DNA of 64,000 nt from positions 202,687 through 266,686 of the forward strand of contig NZ_JPUA01000003.1 of the NCBI RefSeq assembly GCF_002211105.1. The letters are read 5' to 3'. A program made the translations under genes and the position numbers. Every line of letters begins with the position of its first letter. Within the stretch, counting starts at the first letter, position 1. Of this stretch, positions 20,820 through 30,713 are shown piece by piece. Source of the stretch: Halomonas campaniensis. GTDB taxonomy: Bacteria > Pseudomonadota > Gammaproteobacteria > Pseudomonadales > Halomonadaceae. The notes under the pieces are model-generated. The model made no database searches. It was not told where the DNA came from and saw nothing but the letters and a program-made list of their open reading frames with translations.

Positions 20820-21529
20820 AAAGGCGTAATGCTTGGTTGGGAATTATCTTGCTAGCGCTGCTGATGGGAGCCGGTGGGCGGGCGCTATGGCTGTGGCTGG
20901 ATCGTCCAATTGAGCGGGTATCTATTCGCGGAGAATGGGAGTATGTCAGCGCCGACTACCTGCGCACTCAGCTGGCGCCGCTGGTGGTCGATGCCACTTG
21001 GCTGTCGGCTGATTTGGGCGAATTGCGTGACCGGGCACTGCAGGTGGGCTGGTTAAACGAAGTGCGGATATCCCGTGAGTGGCCGAACGCACTGGTGTTT
21101 GAGCTGGTTGAGCAGCAGCCCGTCGCGCGCTGGAACGATGATTTTTTACTCAACCCTGAAGGCGAGCCTTTCGCTTTTGCGCCCTTATCGCCACCAGCGG
21201 GTTTGCCGGATCTGGCCGGCCCTGCGGGCAGCAGTGAAGAAGTGTTGGACTATTACCACCGATTAAAACTTCACTTTGAGCAGTTATCGTTGAACCTTAC
21301 TCAACTTCGTTTAGAACCGCGCGGTGCCTGGCGGCTGCAATTAAACGATGGCGCTTGGGTGATGTTGGGTCGACGTCAGCATGAAGTGCGCTTAGCAAGG
21401 TTGTCGGCCTCATGGCAGCGTGAGTTGTCGTCCCTGGCCGAGCAGATTCGCTATATTGATCTGCGCTACCCCAACGGCGTTGCTGTTGCATGGCATGGAG
21501 AAAGTGAATTTGCGGTGCAAGATGAGTAA
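20816..21529 (+). CDS. ftsQ: cell division protein FtsQ
   Basis: Bitopic division protein of 237 residues. The cytoplasmic tail is very short here (MKRRNAW), then one transmembrane helix (about 7-25), the POTRA domain (from IERVSIRGEW) and the beta domain. FtsQ recruits FtsL and FtsB to the septum. No good ribosome site precedes this ATG; the sequence upstream is a 15-codon ORF that ends in an ATGA overlap with it. The ACGCCTT / AAGGCGT arms at 20794-20826 could form a hairpin around the start codon. Confidence 0.93.
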   Translation: MKRRNAWLGIILLALLMGAGGRALWLWLDRPIERVSIRGEWEYVSADYLRTQLAPLVVDATWLSADLGELRDRALQVGWLNEVRISREWPNALVFELVEQQPVARWNDDFLLNPEGEPFAFAPLSPPAGLPDLAGPAGSSEEVLDYYHRLKLHFEQLSLNLTQLRLEPRGAWRLQLNDGAWVMLGRRQHEVRLARLSASWQRELSSLAEQIRYIDLRYPNGVAVAWHGESEFAVQDE

Positions 21530-21842
21530 CTCTTCTATTACTTGGTGCAAATAAGGTGTAAAAGTGAGTGGTTGCCATCGTTGAAAAAGCCAATAAACGG
21601 CTTTAAATTGCTTCCCAAGCCTAATATTGTGGGTTTGCACTAGTCGTATTGCGACTATTGTTTCTATACTATGGGCCAGACGCGGGTTAAATAGTTTTTA
21701 ATTTCGACTGTTGGTACTTAGCGAGTGTCTGAGACACATCACTGATTATTTCGGGTAGCACGCTTTCAATGTTAAGCGTTGGATTAAGCGCCACCCTATT
21801 TATATTTATTTTTAACAATGACGCAAGGAGATTTCCCGACTC
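21530..21842. other. 313-bp gene-free gap before ftsA
   Basis: No coding potential seen. It holds a good sigma70-type promoter at 21581-21609 and an inverted repeat TAGTCG-N5-CGACTA at 21641-21657. It gives ftsA-ftsZ a transcript leader of about 225 bases. It is the largest break in an otherwise tightly packed division cluster. Confidence 0.7.
21581..21609 (+). promoter_or_regulatory. candidate ftsAZ promoter
   Basis: TTGAAA (21581-21586), 17-bp spacer, TAAATT (21604-21609). The spacer is itself an inverted repeat, AAGCC-N7-GGCTT, so a dimeric repressor or activator could bind inside the promoter. Alternatively the repeat is a weak hairpin. Confidence 0.5.
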
Positions 21843-23132
21843 ATGGCAGGCTCACCCAACGCATCCAATATGGTGGTCGGGCTGGACATTGGAACGTCCA
21901 AGGTCGTCGCGATAGTCGGTCAACCTACCGATGATGGCGGAATTGAAATTGCAGGTATTGGTTCGCACCCTTCGCGTGGCATGAAGCGCGGCGTGGTGAT
22001 CAATATCGAATCAACGGTACAGTCTATCCAGCGCGCCGTTGAAGAAGCAGAGTTAATGGCCGGTTGTGATATTCACTCGGTATACGTTGGCGTAGCAGGC
22101 AGCCATATTAGTTCCATGAACTCAGATGGCGTTGTGGCAATAAAAGAGCGCGAAGTGACACCCTCTGATATTGAGCGCGTGATTGACTCTGCAAGGGCTC
22201 GCGCCATTTCTGAAGGTCAGCGAGTCTTGCATGTGCTGCCTCAGGAGTTTTCGATTGATGCCCAAGGCGGCATTCGTGAGCCACTGGGCATGTCCGGTGT
22301 GCGCTTGGAAGCGCAGGTGCACTTGGTAACAGCCGCTTTAAACGCGGTGCAGAATATTGAGAAGTGTGTTCGCCGCTGCGGTTTAGAGGTTGATGCTATT
22401 ATCCTAGAGCAGCTAGCCTCTAGTATGGCCGTGCTCACCGAGGATGAACGTGAGCTGGGCGTCTGTATGGTCGATATTGGTGGCGGAACCACCGATATGG
22501 CGATTTTCAGCGAAGGCGCCATTCGCCACACGGCAGTTATTCCTATCGCCGGTGACCAGGTCACTAACGATATTGCCATGGCGCTGCGAACACCCACGCA
22601 GCACGCTGAAGAGATCAAAGTTAAATACGCTTGCGCGCTAACGCATTTAGCCGCAAGTGATGAAATGATCAAGGTACCTAGCGTAGGTGATCGTCCTGCG
22701 CGTGATCTATCGCGTCAGGCGCTCGCCGAGGTGGTAGAACCGCGTTACGAAGAGCTGTTTACGCTAGTAAGAGACGAATTGCGTCGAAGTGGCTATGAAG
22801 ACATGGTGGCCGCCGGCATAGTACTTACCGGTGGTACCTCGCGCATGGAGGGGGTTAGCGAATTGGCAGAAGAGATTTTCCATATGCCCGTTCGTATTGC
22901 ATGTCCGCAAAACGTAAGAGGTTTGGCGGACGTCGTGTGTAATCCGATCTATGCGACGGGCGTTGGTCTGCTGCATTATGCCTTGCAGGAAACGCGTCAT
23001 GGGCAAGGTCTAAGAAGCCACGGGGGAGTCGTTGCAGCCCATAAGGGCCGTAACGAGCTTTCCCGGCGTGATATCAAGGAAGACCATTCGGCGCTGGCAA
23101 GAATTAAAGGCTGGTTCAAAGGAAATTTCTGA
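21843..23132 (+). CDS. ftsA: cell division protein FtsA
   Basis: Actin-fold protein of 429 residues that tethers FtsZ filaments to the membrane. The phosphate-binding loop [15 protein letters not shown], the second phosphate motif [14 protein letters not shown] and the adenosine motif [12 protein letters not shown] are all present. The C-terminal amphipathic membrane helix ([12 protein letters not shown]) is intact. An AAGGAG site lies 12 bases before the ATG. ftsZ begins 34 bases after the stop. Confidence 0.98.
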   Translation: MAGSPNASNMVVGLDIGTSKVVAIVGQPTDDGGIEIAGIGSHPSRGMKRGVVINIESTVQSIQRAVEEAELMAGCDIHSVYVGVAGSHISSMNSDGVVAIKEREVTPSDIERVIDSARARAISEGQRVLHVLPQEFSIDAQGGIREPLGMSGVRLEAQVHLVTAALNAVQNIEKCVRRCGLEVDAIILEQLASSMAVLTEDERELGVCMVDIGGGTTDMAIFSEGAIRHTAVIPIAGDQVTNDIAMALRTPTQHAEEIKVKYACALTHLAASDEMIKVPSVGDRPARDLSRQALAEVVEPRYEELFTLVRDELRRSGYEDMVAAGIVLTGGTSRMEGVSELAEEIFHMPVRIACPQNVRGLADVVCNPIYATGVGLLHYALQETRHGQGLRSHGGVVAAHKGRNELSRRDIKEDHSALARIKGWFKGNF

Positions 23133-23166
23133 CAGGGCCGCAAGCGCGGTTCAGGAGACGGGGCTT

Positions 23167-24342
23167 ATGTTCGAATTGGTAGATAACGCACCCTCGAGCA
23201 GTGCGGTCATCAAAGTGGTTGGCGTTGGCGGCGGTGGCGGCAATGCTGTTAACCACATGGTCGAAAGCAATATTGAAGGCGTTGAGTTTATCTGCGCCAA
23301 CACGGATGCCCAGGCGCTTAAACGCGTATCGGCAAAAACAGTGCTGCAACTGGGCAGTGAAATCACTAAAGGGCTAGGCGCAGGTGCCAACCCTGAGGTG
23401 GGACGCCAGGCGGCAATGGAAGATCGTGAGCGCATCGCAGAATTGCTGGTGGGCGCTGATATGGTCTTCATCACTGCCGGTATGGGCGGCGGTACGGGAA
23501 CCGGAGGCGCGCCGGTGGTGGCTCAGGTTGCCAAGGAGCTTGGGATTCTCACCGTTGCCGTCGTAACGCGTCCCTTCCCCTTTGAAGGGCCAAAGCGGAT
23601 GCGCGCTGCTGAAGAGGGCATGAAAGAGCTCTCTGAACACGTAGATTCGTTGATCACTATTCCCAACGAAAAACTACTTTCCGTGCTGGGCAAGAACGCC
23701 ACATTGCTGACGGCTTTCAGTGCGGCAAACGATGTACTGCTGGGCGCTGTTCAAGGTATTGCAGAGCTGATTACCAGCCCGGGTATCATCAACGTCGACT
23801 TTGCTGATGTGCGCACCGTTATGTCTGAAATGGGCATGGCGATGATGGGTACCGGTGGTGCCACGGGTGAAAATCGTGCTCGCGAAGCGGCTGAGAAGGC
23901 TATCCGTAGCCCGCTGCTGGAAGATATCGATCTGCACGGCGCTCGCGGTATTCTGGTCAACATCACCGCAGGGCCCGACTTGTCCATCGGCGAGTTCAAT
24001 GATGTAGGCGCTACGGTTCAAGAGTTTGCTTCACCGGATGCCACCATCGTCGTCGGCACCTCCATTGATATGGAAATGTCCGATGAGCTGCGCGTTACCG
24101 TTGTCGCTGCTGGTTTAGATGGGCAAAAGCCCAAAGCAGCGGCGCGGGAGCCGGCCCGCCGTTCAGCCGCGGAGTCGTCTGATTACCGCAAGTTGCAACA
24201 GCCAACGGTCATGCGCCAGCAGGCAACAGCCCGCGCTGAAGCACCCGAAGCGGCAGCAAAGCCTCGTCCTGAAAAGCGTCGCGCTTCCGAAGCAGATGAC
24301 TATCTGGACATTCCCGCGTTTCTACGCCGCCAGGCGGATTGA
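23167..24342 (+). CDS. ftsZ: cell division protein FtsZ
   Basis: Tubulin-like GTPase forming the Z ring, 391 residues. Start 23167 (MFELVDNAP) has CAGGAGA upstream; the open frame extends to 23032 but that part lies inside ftsA. The GTP signature [12 protein letters not shown], the T7-loop region [11 protein letters not shown] and the conserved C-terminal peptide [12 protein letters not shown], which binds FtsA and ZipA, are visible. A variable linker separates core and tail. Confidence 0.98.
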   Translation: MFELVDNAPSSSAVIKVVGVGGGGGNAVNHMVESNIEGVEFICANTDAQALKRVSAKTVLQLGSEITKGLGAGANPEVGRQAAMEDRERIAELLVGADMVFITAGMGGGTGTGGAPVVAQVAKELGILTVAVVTRPFPFEGPKRMRAAEEGMKELSEHVDSLITIPNEKLLSVLGKNATLLTAFSAANDVLLGAVQGIAELITSPGIINVDFADVRTVMSEMGMAMMGTGGATGENRAREAAEKAIRSPLLEDIDLHGARGILVNITAGPDLSIGEFNDVGATVQEFASPDATIVVGTSIDMEMSDELRVTVVAAGLDGQKPKAAAREPARRSAAESSDYRKLQQPTVMRQQATARAEAPEAAAKPRPEKRRASEADDYLDIPAFLRRQAD

Positions 24343-24372
24343 TCTCGATATCAGGCTCACTGTAACCGCGAG

Positions 24373-24402
24373 CGAGCGTTTTATTGGCTAAAACGCTCGT
24401 TT
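24373..24402 (+). terminator. probable terminator after ftsZ
   Basis: Perfect 11-bp arms CGAGCGTTTTA / TAAAACGCTCG with a 5-base loop, followed by TTT. The T tract is short, so some readthrough into lpxC is likely. Confidence 0.6.
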
Positions 24403-24429
24403 GCTGTTAAAGTGAACACTGTTTGATAA
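24401..24429 (+). promoter_or_regulatory. candidate lpxC promoter
   Basis: TTGCTG (24401-24406), 17-bp spacer, TGATAA (24424-24429), immediately after the ftsZ terminator hairpin and about 47 bases before the lpxC ATG. Confidence 0.4.
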
Positions 24430-24475
24430 CTTTTCCCCTGCGGTTATTACCGTCATAAGAGCTCGGCTACTATCC

Positions 24476-25387
24476 ATGATCAGACAACGCACCCTACAAA
24501 ACGTCATTCGCGCCACCGGAGTGGGCCTGCATTCTGGCAAAAAAGTCCATCTGGCTTTGCGTCCGGCGCCGGCCAATACTGGGATTGTGTTTGTTAGAAC
24601 CGATCTGGATCCCGTTGTACACGTTCCCGCCCGGGCAGAGTTGGTTGAAGATACCAAGCTCTGTACTGCTCTGGTGTCGAACGGGGTTAAGGTGGCGACC
24701 GTCGAGCACTTGATGTCAGCCTTTGCTGGGTTGGGCATCGACAACGCTTACGTAGATGTTAGCGAGCCTGAAGTGCCCATTATGGACGGTAGCGCTAGCC
24801 CGTTTGTGTTTTTGATTCAGTCAGCGGGTATTTTGGAGCAGGATGCTGCGAAGAAATTTATTCGCATCAAGCATCGGGTAGGGGTGACTGATGGCGATAA
24901 GGAGGCGGTTTTCTTACCCCATCAAGGGTTCAAGGTCTCCTTTGCTATCGACTTTGATCATCCTGTTTTTGAGCAGCAGAAACAGACCGCGCTGATCGAC
25001 TTCTCGACCACCTCGTTCGTTAAAGAGGTCTCCCGCGCACGTACTTTTGGGTTTATGCGTGATTTAGAGTTTTTACGCTCTAATAATCTGGCGTTAGGTG
25101 GCAGTTTAGATAACGCCATTGTGGTTGACGATTACCGCATTGTTAATGAAGGCGGTCTACGCTACGAAGATGAGTTTGTTAAGCATAAGGTATTAGATGC
25201 GATCGGTGACTTGTACCAGCTGGGTTATAGCCTGATTGGCGAGTTTCGTGGAGTGAAGTCTGGTCATGCGCTGAACAATCAGTTATGCCGCGAGTTGCTG
25301 GCGCAACCCGATGCCTATGAAATTGTCACCTTTGAAGAAGAAAAGGCCGTGGCGCCTATCTCCTATGTCGCTCCCGCAATGGCCTGA
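24476..25387 (+). CDS. lpxC: UDP-3-O-acyl-N-acetylglucosamine deacetylase
   Basis: Zinc amidase catalysing the committed step of lipid A synthesis, 303 residues, the usual length. The zinc ligands are in [13 protein letters not shown] and in [11 protein letters not shown], and the catalytic His region is [14 protein letters not shown]. It is the last gene of the division/cell-wall cluster, as in E. coli and Pseudomonas. Confidence 0.98.
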   Translation: MIRQRTLQNVIRATGVGLHSGKKVHLALRPAPANTGIVFVRTDLDPVVHVPARAELVEDTKLCTALVSNGVKVATVEHLMSAFAGLGIDNAYVDVSEPEVPIMDGSASPFVFLIQSAGILEQDAAKKFIRIKHRVGVTDGDKEAVFLPHQGFKVSFAIDFDHPVFEQQKQTALIDFSTTSFVKEVSRARTFGFMRDLEFLRSNNLALGGSLDNAIVVDDYRIVNEGGLRYEDEFVKHKVLDAIGDLYQLGYSLIGEFRGVKSGHALNNQLCRELLAQPDAYEIVTFEEEKAVAPISYVAPAMA

Positions 25388-25542
25388 TGCGGCATTGCCT
25401 TGGGAGTGTGCGAGTGCCTTCTATCAGTAGGTTTCTAATAGTACGTTGTTTGATTATTAAAGCATCGCTTAGGCGGTGCTTTATGCTTTTGGGGCAGTGA
25501 CCGGAGCGGTGACCCTGCTGGAATCAGAAAGCAGCGGGGCTG

Positions 25543-26004
25543 TCACTTGGGTGGTCGGGCATGAGATGCCAGCCTCTCCAAGGCGCGTTTAAGCGCAGGG
25601 TGGGTGGTGTCCTCTGCGCACTCAGCTAGCGTTTTCCCTGCATCGGACGACAGGCTGCGTGTGTTTCTTGGTGGCGCCACGATAGGGCGTACAGGGCGTA
25701 CTTTAAAAGTAAAACCGCTTACCCCTTCAAAGCCGGGCAATTGATGCAGTAATTCAAGTAAGCGTGGTTGTTCAAAGCGCAACCACGTCAACCAACCCGC
25801 CTGGCCACTAATCAGCGTTAAGCGACCTTCGCTAAAGCCCCCCACAAAAATATGTTCACGCATCTCTTCGGGTAGGTGGGCGCGCAGGTGGCGTTGAGCC
25901 TGATCAATTAGCCGAGAGAGACGCATTAATTGATTAATATCGCCCGACTTTGAGAGCAAACGGGCGATGGGCTGGGCGCGCGAACGCTTAACCTTTATAC
26001 TCAT
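25543..26004 (-). CDS. DUF721 (DciA-like) protein
   Basis: Protein of 153 residues with a DUF721 domain (about residues 10-105). The family includes DciA, the helicase loader or operator found in bacteria lacking DnaC. The segment RLTLISGQAGWLTWLRF is the typical core. The position, on the opposite strand between lpxC and secA, matches Pseudomonas. The role in loading DnaB is known for DciA family members; for this copy it is inferred. Confidence 0.85.
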   Translation of the reverse strand: MSIKVKRSRAQPIARLLSKSGDINQLMRLSRLIDQAQRHLRAHLPEEMREHIFVGGFSEGRLTLISGQAGWLTWLRFEQPRLLELLHQLPGFEGVSGFTFKVRPVRPIVAPPRNTRSLSSDAGKTLAECAEDTTHPALKRALERLASHARPPK

Positions 26005-26114
26005 ACGCTTAATTCCTAGGTGCTGCTATTTGAGGCACCACTACTAATGACGTCGGCCGCCTTCGCCGATGGCTGATTAGTTCACTTTATCACGCTCAGG
26101 AGTCGGTCTACAGC

Positions 26115-26477
26115 ATGTCACCTACGCTTGATGTTCAATCTGCTTTGCCGCGGCGTCATCGTCGTTACGGTTTAGCGCGTTGGTGGCTGGCTGGCCTGTT
26201 AGTAAGCTGCCTTTTACCCGCCAGTTTAAGCCCTGCGGATGCATTTCGTGGTAGCGAACGTAGCGTTACTATCTGTTTTTGGGTGCCCGCCATTTTGCGC
26301 GCCCAGTCCCACTGGGTAGCCAAGCGCCGCCGCGCCCAGCAACGCTGGGCTAAAAGCCCCCAATATTTTGCGCCTGTACGGCGTCTATGCCACTGGCTAG
26401 CCCCGATGAGTGTGCTGGTTGCGGCTCGGGATGTCTTGACCCAGCGCGGCCCGCCTTCCCGCCAAGCCTATCGTTAA
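26115..26477 (+). CDS. candidate SecM-like secretion-monitor arrest peptide upstream of secA
   Basis: I recognise no named family. The 120-residue product starts after a CAGGAGT ribosome site. Its N-terminal part has a basic stretch (RRHRRYGLAR), a hydrophobic core (WWLAGLLVSCLLPASL) and a probable signal peptidase site after Ala-Asp-Ala at residue 43. The mature part is strongly basic, without a clear fold. At residues 111-114 (26445-26456) it reads Arg-Gly-Pro-Pro, followed by only six residues. R-A-P-P-like motifs near the C-terminus of exported peptides encoded next to sec or yidC genes are a known signature of ribosome arrest peptides. secA starts 89 bases downstream on the same strand. 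Existence of the gene is well supported; the arrest function is inference. Confidence 0.65.
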   Translation: MSPTLDVQSALPRRHRRYGLARWWLAGLLVSCLLPASLSPADAFRGSERSVTICFWVPAILRAQSHWVAKRRRAQQRWAKSPQYFAPVRRLCHWLAPMSVLVAARDVLTQRGPPSRQAYR

Positions 26478-26490
26478 GACATCTACTTTG

Positions 26491-26518
26491 TGCATGCTGC
26501 GCAGATAAGCAGCATGCA
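26491..26518 (+). promoter_or_regulatory. hairpin in the secA leader
   Basis: Perfect 10-bp inverted repeat TGCATGCTGC / GCAGCATGCA around an 8-base loop, between the 120-residue ORF and secA. No T tract follows, so it is not a normal terminator. It sits inside a possible larger structure in which 26473-26482 pairs with the secA start region 26567-26575. Confidence 0.6.
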
Positions 26519-26566
26519 TTGAAAGGGCAACGTCCGCTGAGACGCACGTGAATATTTGGATATTTC

Positions 26567-29299
26567 ATGCTTAATAATTTATTACGTAAAGTCGTGGGTT
26601 CTAAAAATGACCGCGATGTTAAACGCATGCACAAGAATGTGCCGCATATCAATGCCTTGGAAGCGGAGCTCGAGGCCATTAGCGATGCTGAACTACAAGG
26701 GAAAACCGCTGAGCTGCGTCAGCGTTTAGAAGCCGGTGAATCCCTTGATGCATTGCTGGCCCCCGCGTTTGCCATCGTACGAGAAGCCAGTAAACGCGTT
26801 ATGGGCATGCGCCATTTCGATGTGCAGATGGTGGGCGGCATGACCCTGCACCGTGGCCGTATTGCTGAAATGAAAACTGGTGAGGGTAAAACCCTGGTGG
26901 CGACCCTGGCGGTGTATCTCAATGCGCTACCAGGAAAAGGCGTTCACGTGGTGACAGTGAACGACTATCTGGCCCGTCGTGATGCTGAGTGGATGCGCCC
27001 GCTGTATGAGTTTTTGGGCCTTACCATTGGCGTTATCTTCTCTGGTCAGACGAGTGAAGAGAAGCGTCATGCCTATCAGTGCGATATTACCTATGGTACC
27101 AACAACGAGTTCGGCTTCGATTATCTGCGCGATAACATGGCGTTTTCGTTAGAGGATAAAGTTCAGCGGGGTCTGCATTATGCGATTGTCGATGAAGTCG
27201 ACTCCATTCTGATCGATGAAGCACGTACGCCGCTGATTATTTCTGGAGCGGTGGATGAAAATACCGATCTCTATAAAGTCGTTAATCAACTCGCTCAGCA
27301 GCTTGAAAAGGGCGAAGAGATTGAAGATGAAGAGGCAACGGTTGTTGGTGACTTTTTAATCGATGAGAAGCAGAAGCAGGTAGAACTAACCGAGCAGGGG
27401 CATAATAAAGTTGAAGAGCTGATGCGCGCTGAAGGGCTGTTGGGCGATGGCGAGTCGCTGTATGCCGCGCAGAACCTTAACTTACTCCAGCATATGCACT
27501 CGGCCCTGCGTGCCCGCCATCTCTATCACCGTGATGTCGACTATATCGTCTCTGAAGGTCAGGTGGTGATCGTAGATGAGCATACCGGCCGTTCCATGCC
27601 GGGGCGCCGCTGGTCGGAAGGTTTGCATCAGGCCGTCGAAGCCAAAGAGGGCGTCACGGTTCAGCGGGAAAGCCAAACGCTAGCCTCGACAACCTTTCAG
27701 AACTATTTCCGTCTGTATGAAAAGCTCGCCGGTATGACCGGTACGGCAGATACCGAAGCCTTTGAGTTTCGTCAGATTTATGGTCTCGACGTAGTGGTGA
27801 TTCCTACCAACCGGCCATTGGCCCGTAAAGACCTCAACGACCTGGTCTATTTGAGCGCTGAAGAGAAGTACGAAGCGATTATCAAGGATGTCAAAACCGA
27901 GACTGAGGCCGGGCGCCCGGTACTGGTGGGTACGGCGTCTATTGAAACATCCGAATACCTCGCCAAACTGATGCGCGACGCAGGCCTGACGTTCAGCGTA
28001 CTGAATGCCAAGCAGCACCAGAGTGAAGCCGAGATTATTGCCCAGGCCGGCCGCCCAGGGGCGATTACTATTGCCACCAACATGGCCGGTCGTGGTACCG
28101 ATATTGTTCTGGGTGGTAACTGGGAGGCCGAAGTCGCCAAGCTGCAAAATCCCAGCCAAGAGCAAGTTGAGGCGTTAAAAGCCGAGTGGCAGGCGCGTCA
28201 CGATGGTGTACTCGCCGCTGGCGGCCTGCATGTAGTGGGCTCTGAGCGCCATGAGTCCCGGCGTATCGACAACCAGCTGCGTGGCCGTGCCGGGCGCCAG
28301 GGCGATCCTGGCTCGACGCGCTTCTTCCTGTCACTGGAAGATAGCCTGATGCGCCTGTTTGGCTCCGACCGCGTCAAGCGCCTGATGCAGGCATTGGGGC
28401 TTGAGCATGGCGAAGCCATTGAGCATAAGATGGTCTCTAACGCCGTTGAACGTGCCCAGAAGAAGGTCGAAGGGCGTAACTTCGATATTCGTAAGCAATT
28501 GCTTGAGTATGATGACGTTGCCAACGACCAGCGCCGGGTGATCTACGACCAGCGCAATGAGATTCTCGCTGCGGATAACGTGGCCGATGCCGTTCTCGGT
28601 ATTCGTGAAGAGGTGATGGAAACGGCCATCAGTGACTATGTGCCACCCCAGAGTCTGCCTGAACAGTGGGATCTGCCCGGCCTGGAAGCGCACCTGAAAA
28701 CCGAGTTCAACCTTGAAGCACCTGTGGTTAAATGGGCCGCCGAGGATGAGCGCTTCAGCGAAGAGCAACTGCGTGAGCGGCTGCAGACCATGCACCGTGA
28801 AGCCTATGCGGCCAAAATCGAGGCGGCGGGCGAGAAACTGATTCGACGCTTTGAGAAACAGGTCATGCTGCAAGTGCTGGACACGCGCTGGAAAGAGCAC
28901 CTTCAGTCAATGGATCATCTGCGTCGCGGTATCCACCTGCGTGGCTATGCACAGAAGAACCCCAAGCAGGAGTACAAACGTGAATCCTTTGAGCTCTTCC
29001 AGCATCTGCTAGAGCACATTAAAGCCGATGTCACGCGTATTCTTAGCCACGTGCAGGTTCGTCAGCCTGAGGAAGTGGACGCCCTTGAGCAACAGCGCCG
29101 CGAAGCGCTGGCGCGGGAAACCGCCACAGCGGCTAGCCGCCATGACGCTCCCGCCGCAGAGCAACCCGAAAACGAGCAGGATGCACCGGGTATAGATGGC
29201 CGCCCTGTGCGTCGCGAGGGCCCGAAAGTGGGTCGTAACGATCCCTGTTTTTGTGGCTCGGGTAAAAAGTATAAGCAGTGCTGTGGAAAACTAAGCTAG
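26567..29299 (+). CDS. secA: preprotein translocase ATPase SecA
   Basis: Motor ATPase that drives preproteins through SecYEG, 910 residues, full length. Walker A GEGKT at 105-109, [15 protein letters not shown] (DEAD-type Walker B), the preprotein cross-linking domain, [28 protein letters not shown] and the C-terminal zinc SEC-C motif with Cys894, Cys896, Cys905 and Cys906. The ribosome site is poor (only GGA, 6 bases before ATG), which fits control from the upstream ORF. Confidence 0.99.
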   Translation: MLNNLLRKVVGSKNDRDVKRMHKNVPHINALEAELEAISDAELQGKTAELRQRLEAGESLDALLAPAFAIVREASKRVMGMRHFDVQMVGGMTLHRGRIAEMKTGEGKTLVATLAVYLNALPGKGVHVVTVNDYLARRDAEWMRPLYEFLGLTIGVIFSGQTSEEKRHAYQCDITYGTNNEFGFDYLRDNMAFSLEDKVQRGLHYAIVDEVDSILIDEARTPLIISGAVDENTDLYKVVNQLAQQLEKGEEIEDEEATVVGDFLIDEKQKQVELTEQGHNKVEELMRAEGLLGDGESLYAAQNLNLLQHMHSALRARHLYHRDVDYIVSEGQVVIVDEHTGRSMPGRRWSEGLHQAVEAKEGVTVQRESQTLASTTFQNYFRLYEKLAGMTGTADTEAFEFRQIYGLDVVVIPTNRPLARKDLNDLVYLSAEEKYEAIIKDVKTETEAGRPVLVGTASIETSEYLAKLMRDAGLTFSVLNAKQHQSEAEIIAQAGRPGAITIATNMAGRGTDIVLGGNWEAEVAKLQNPSQEQVEALKAEWQARHDGVLAAGGLHVVGSERHESRRIDNQLRGRAGRQGDPGSTRFFLSLEDSLMRLFGSDRVKRLMQALGLEHGEAIEHKMVSNAVERAQKKVEGRNFDIRKQLLEYDDVANDQRRVIYDQRNEILAADNVADAVLGIREEVMETAISDYVPPQSLPEQWDLPGLEAHLKTEFNLEAPVVKWAAEDERFSEEQLRERLQTMHREAYAAKIEAAGEKLIRRFEKQVMLQVLDTRWKEHLQSMDHLRRGIHLRGYAQKNPKQEYKRESFELFQHLLEHIKADVTRILSHVQVRQPEEVDALEQQRREALARETATAASRHDAPAAEQPENEQDAPGIDGRPVRREGPKVGRNDPCFCGSGKKYKQCCGKLS

Positions 29300-29364
29300 C
29301 GGCGCCCGTTTTGAGACCGTTTTTGAACAGCCTGTAAAAAGGTCTTTGTCTAAAGGAGAGAATC

Positions 29365-30594
29365 ATGGCGGTTGGAAACACTCCCTTTCCAGAGCTGCCA
29401 CCCCTGCAAGGGGTGCGTCTGGGGGTTGCAATGGCGGGTATCAAAAAGCCGAATCGTCGTGATGTGGTGGTGATTGAGCTCCCAGAGACTGCGACGGTGT
29501 CTGGGGTCTTTACTCTTAATGCGTTCTGCGCCGCCCCCGTGGTCGTGGCGAAAAAGCATCTAGAGCAGTGTCGCGCAGAAAACCGTTCGCCACGCTTTTG
29601 GCTGATCAATACCGGCAATGCCAACGCGGGAACCGGCGAAGCAGGCTTGCGCGATGCACAAGCTAGCTGCGCCGAGCTGGCCAAGCAGGTAGGCGTGGCT
29701 GAACAGGATGTACTGCCATTCTCAACCGGCGTGATTGGTGAACCGCTGCCGATGGATCGCCTATTAGCGGGCTTTGCGCCAGCGCTTGAAAGCCTGTCCA
29801 GCGACAGTGCTGCCTGGGAGCAGGCGGGGCAAGGTATATTAACCACCGACACCCGTGCCAAAGGCGCCACCGTCACGCTGGAAATAGGCGACCAGCAGGT
29901 GACAATTAACGGCATCGCTAAAGGGTCGGGCATGATCAAACCCAATATGGCGACCATGTTGGGGTTTGTGGTGACGGATGCCGCTATCGAAGCACCGCTA
30001 CTGGATAGTCTGCTGCGTGAAACCGTCGATCGCTCGTTTAACTGCATTACCGTGGACAGCGATACCTCCACCAATGACGCCTGCATGTTAGCGGCGACCG
30101 GCACAGGCCCACGCATCGCCGATGAAGAGCAGCTTGCTGTTTTCAGTAATGCCCTACAGCGAGTGATGACCGAGCTGGCGCAGGCGATTATTCGCGATGC
30201 AGAAGGGGCAACGAAATTCGTTACCCTTCAGGTGGGTGAAGCTAAAAGTCGTCAAGAGGCCCTTGATGTGGCTTTTACCGTGGCTCACTCGCCGCTGGTG
30301 AAAACCGCGCTTTATGCCTCAGATGCTAACTGGGGGCGTATTTTAGCAGCCGTTGGGCGAGCGCCTGTGAGTGACTTTGACGTCAATCGTGTGGTGATTG
30401 ATTTAGGTGATGTACGCCTGGTGGAAAAGGGCGGACGTGCGGCAGGCTACACCGAAGCGGCGGGAAGTGCCGTAATGGCGCAGTCAGAAATTACCATTCG
30501 CATTAACTTGGGGCGCGGGGAAGAGAGTGCCACGGTGTGGACTTCTGACCTCTCCCATGACTATGTGTCTATCAACGCGGATTACCGCAGCTAG
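29365..30594 (+). CDS. argJ: glutamate N-acetyltransferase / amino-acid acetyltransferase
   Basis: Arginine-pathway enzyme of 409 residues that moves the acetyl group from N-acetylornithine to glutamate. The autoproteolysis site lies in KPNMATMLGF, where cleavage before Thr gives the alpha and beta chains with Thr as nucleophile. A TAAAGGAGAG site precedes the ATG. The order secA-argJ-mutT is the same as in Pseudomonas. Whether it is bifunctional (also using acetyl-CoA) cannot be read from sequence alone. Confidence 0.96.
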   Translation: MAVGNTPFPELPPLQGVRLGVAMAGIKKPNRRDVVVIELPETATVSGVFTLNAFCAAPVVVAKKHLEQCRAENRSPRFWLINTGNANAGTGEAGLRDAQASCAELAKQVGVAEQDVLPFSTGVIGEPLPMDRLLAGFAPALESLSSDSAAWEQAGQGILTTDTRAKGATVTLEIGDQQVTINGIAKGSGMIKPNMATMLGFVVTDAAIEAPLLDSLLRETVDRSFNCITVDSDTSTNDACMLAATGTGPRIADEEQLAVFSNALQRVMTELAQAIIRDAEGATKFVTLQVGEAKSRQEALDVAFTVAHSPLVKTALYASDANWGRILAAVGRAPVSDFDVNRVVIDLGDVRLVEKGGRAAGYTEAAGSAVMAQSEITIRINLGRGEESATVWTSDLSHDYVSINADYRS

Positions 30595-30713
30595 TCATTC
30601 GTTCCTCGCAGCGGATTAACTGGCAGCGATAAAGGTCATGCGCAGCGAGATAGCACTGGTGCCATCGGCATTGGTGCGCGCAGTGGATACAGACGTAACG
30701 AGTATATGAGTCT

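Noticed and set aside
26115-26477. The ORF before secA as a true SecM family member or an M23 peptidase remnant
   Set aside because: The SecM arrest sequence (F-x4-WI-x4-GIRAGP) is absent and there are no peptidase motifs; the arrest-peptide idea rests only on RGPP, the signal peptide and position.
25543-26477. The lpxC-secA region as horizontally acquired
   Set aside because: The DUF721 gene is in its normal place and base composition looks like the neighbours by eye; no mobile-element remains were seen.
29315-29344. GACC-G-TTTTT / AAAAAGGTC hairpin between secA and argJ as a terminator
   Set aside because: AT-rich stem with a bulge and no T tract behind it; kept only as a possible weak structure.
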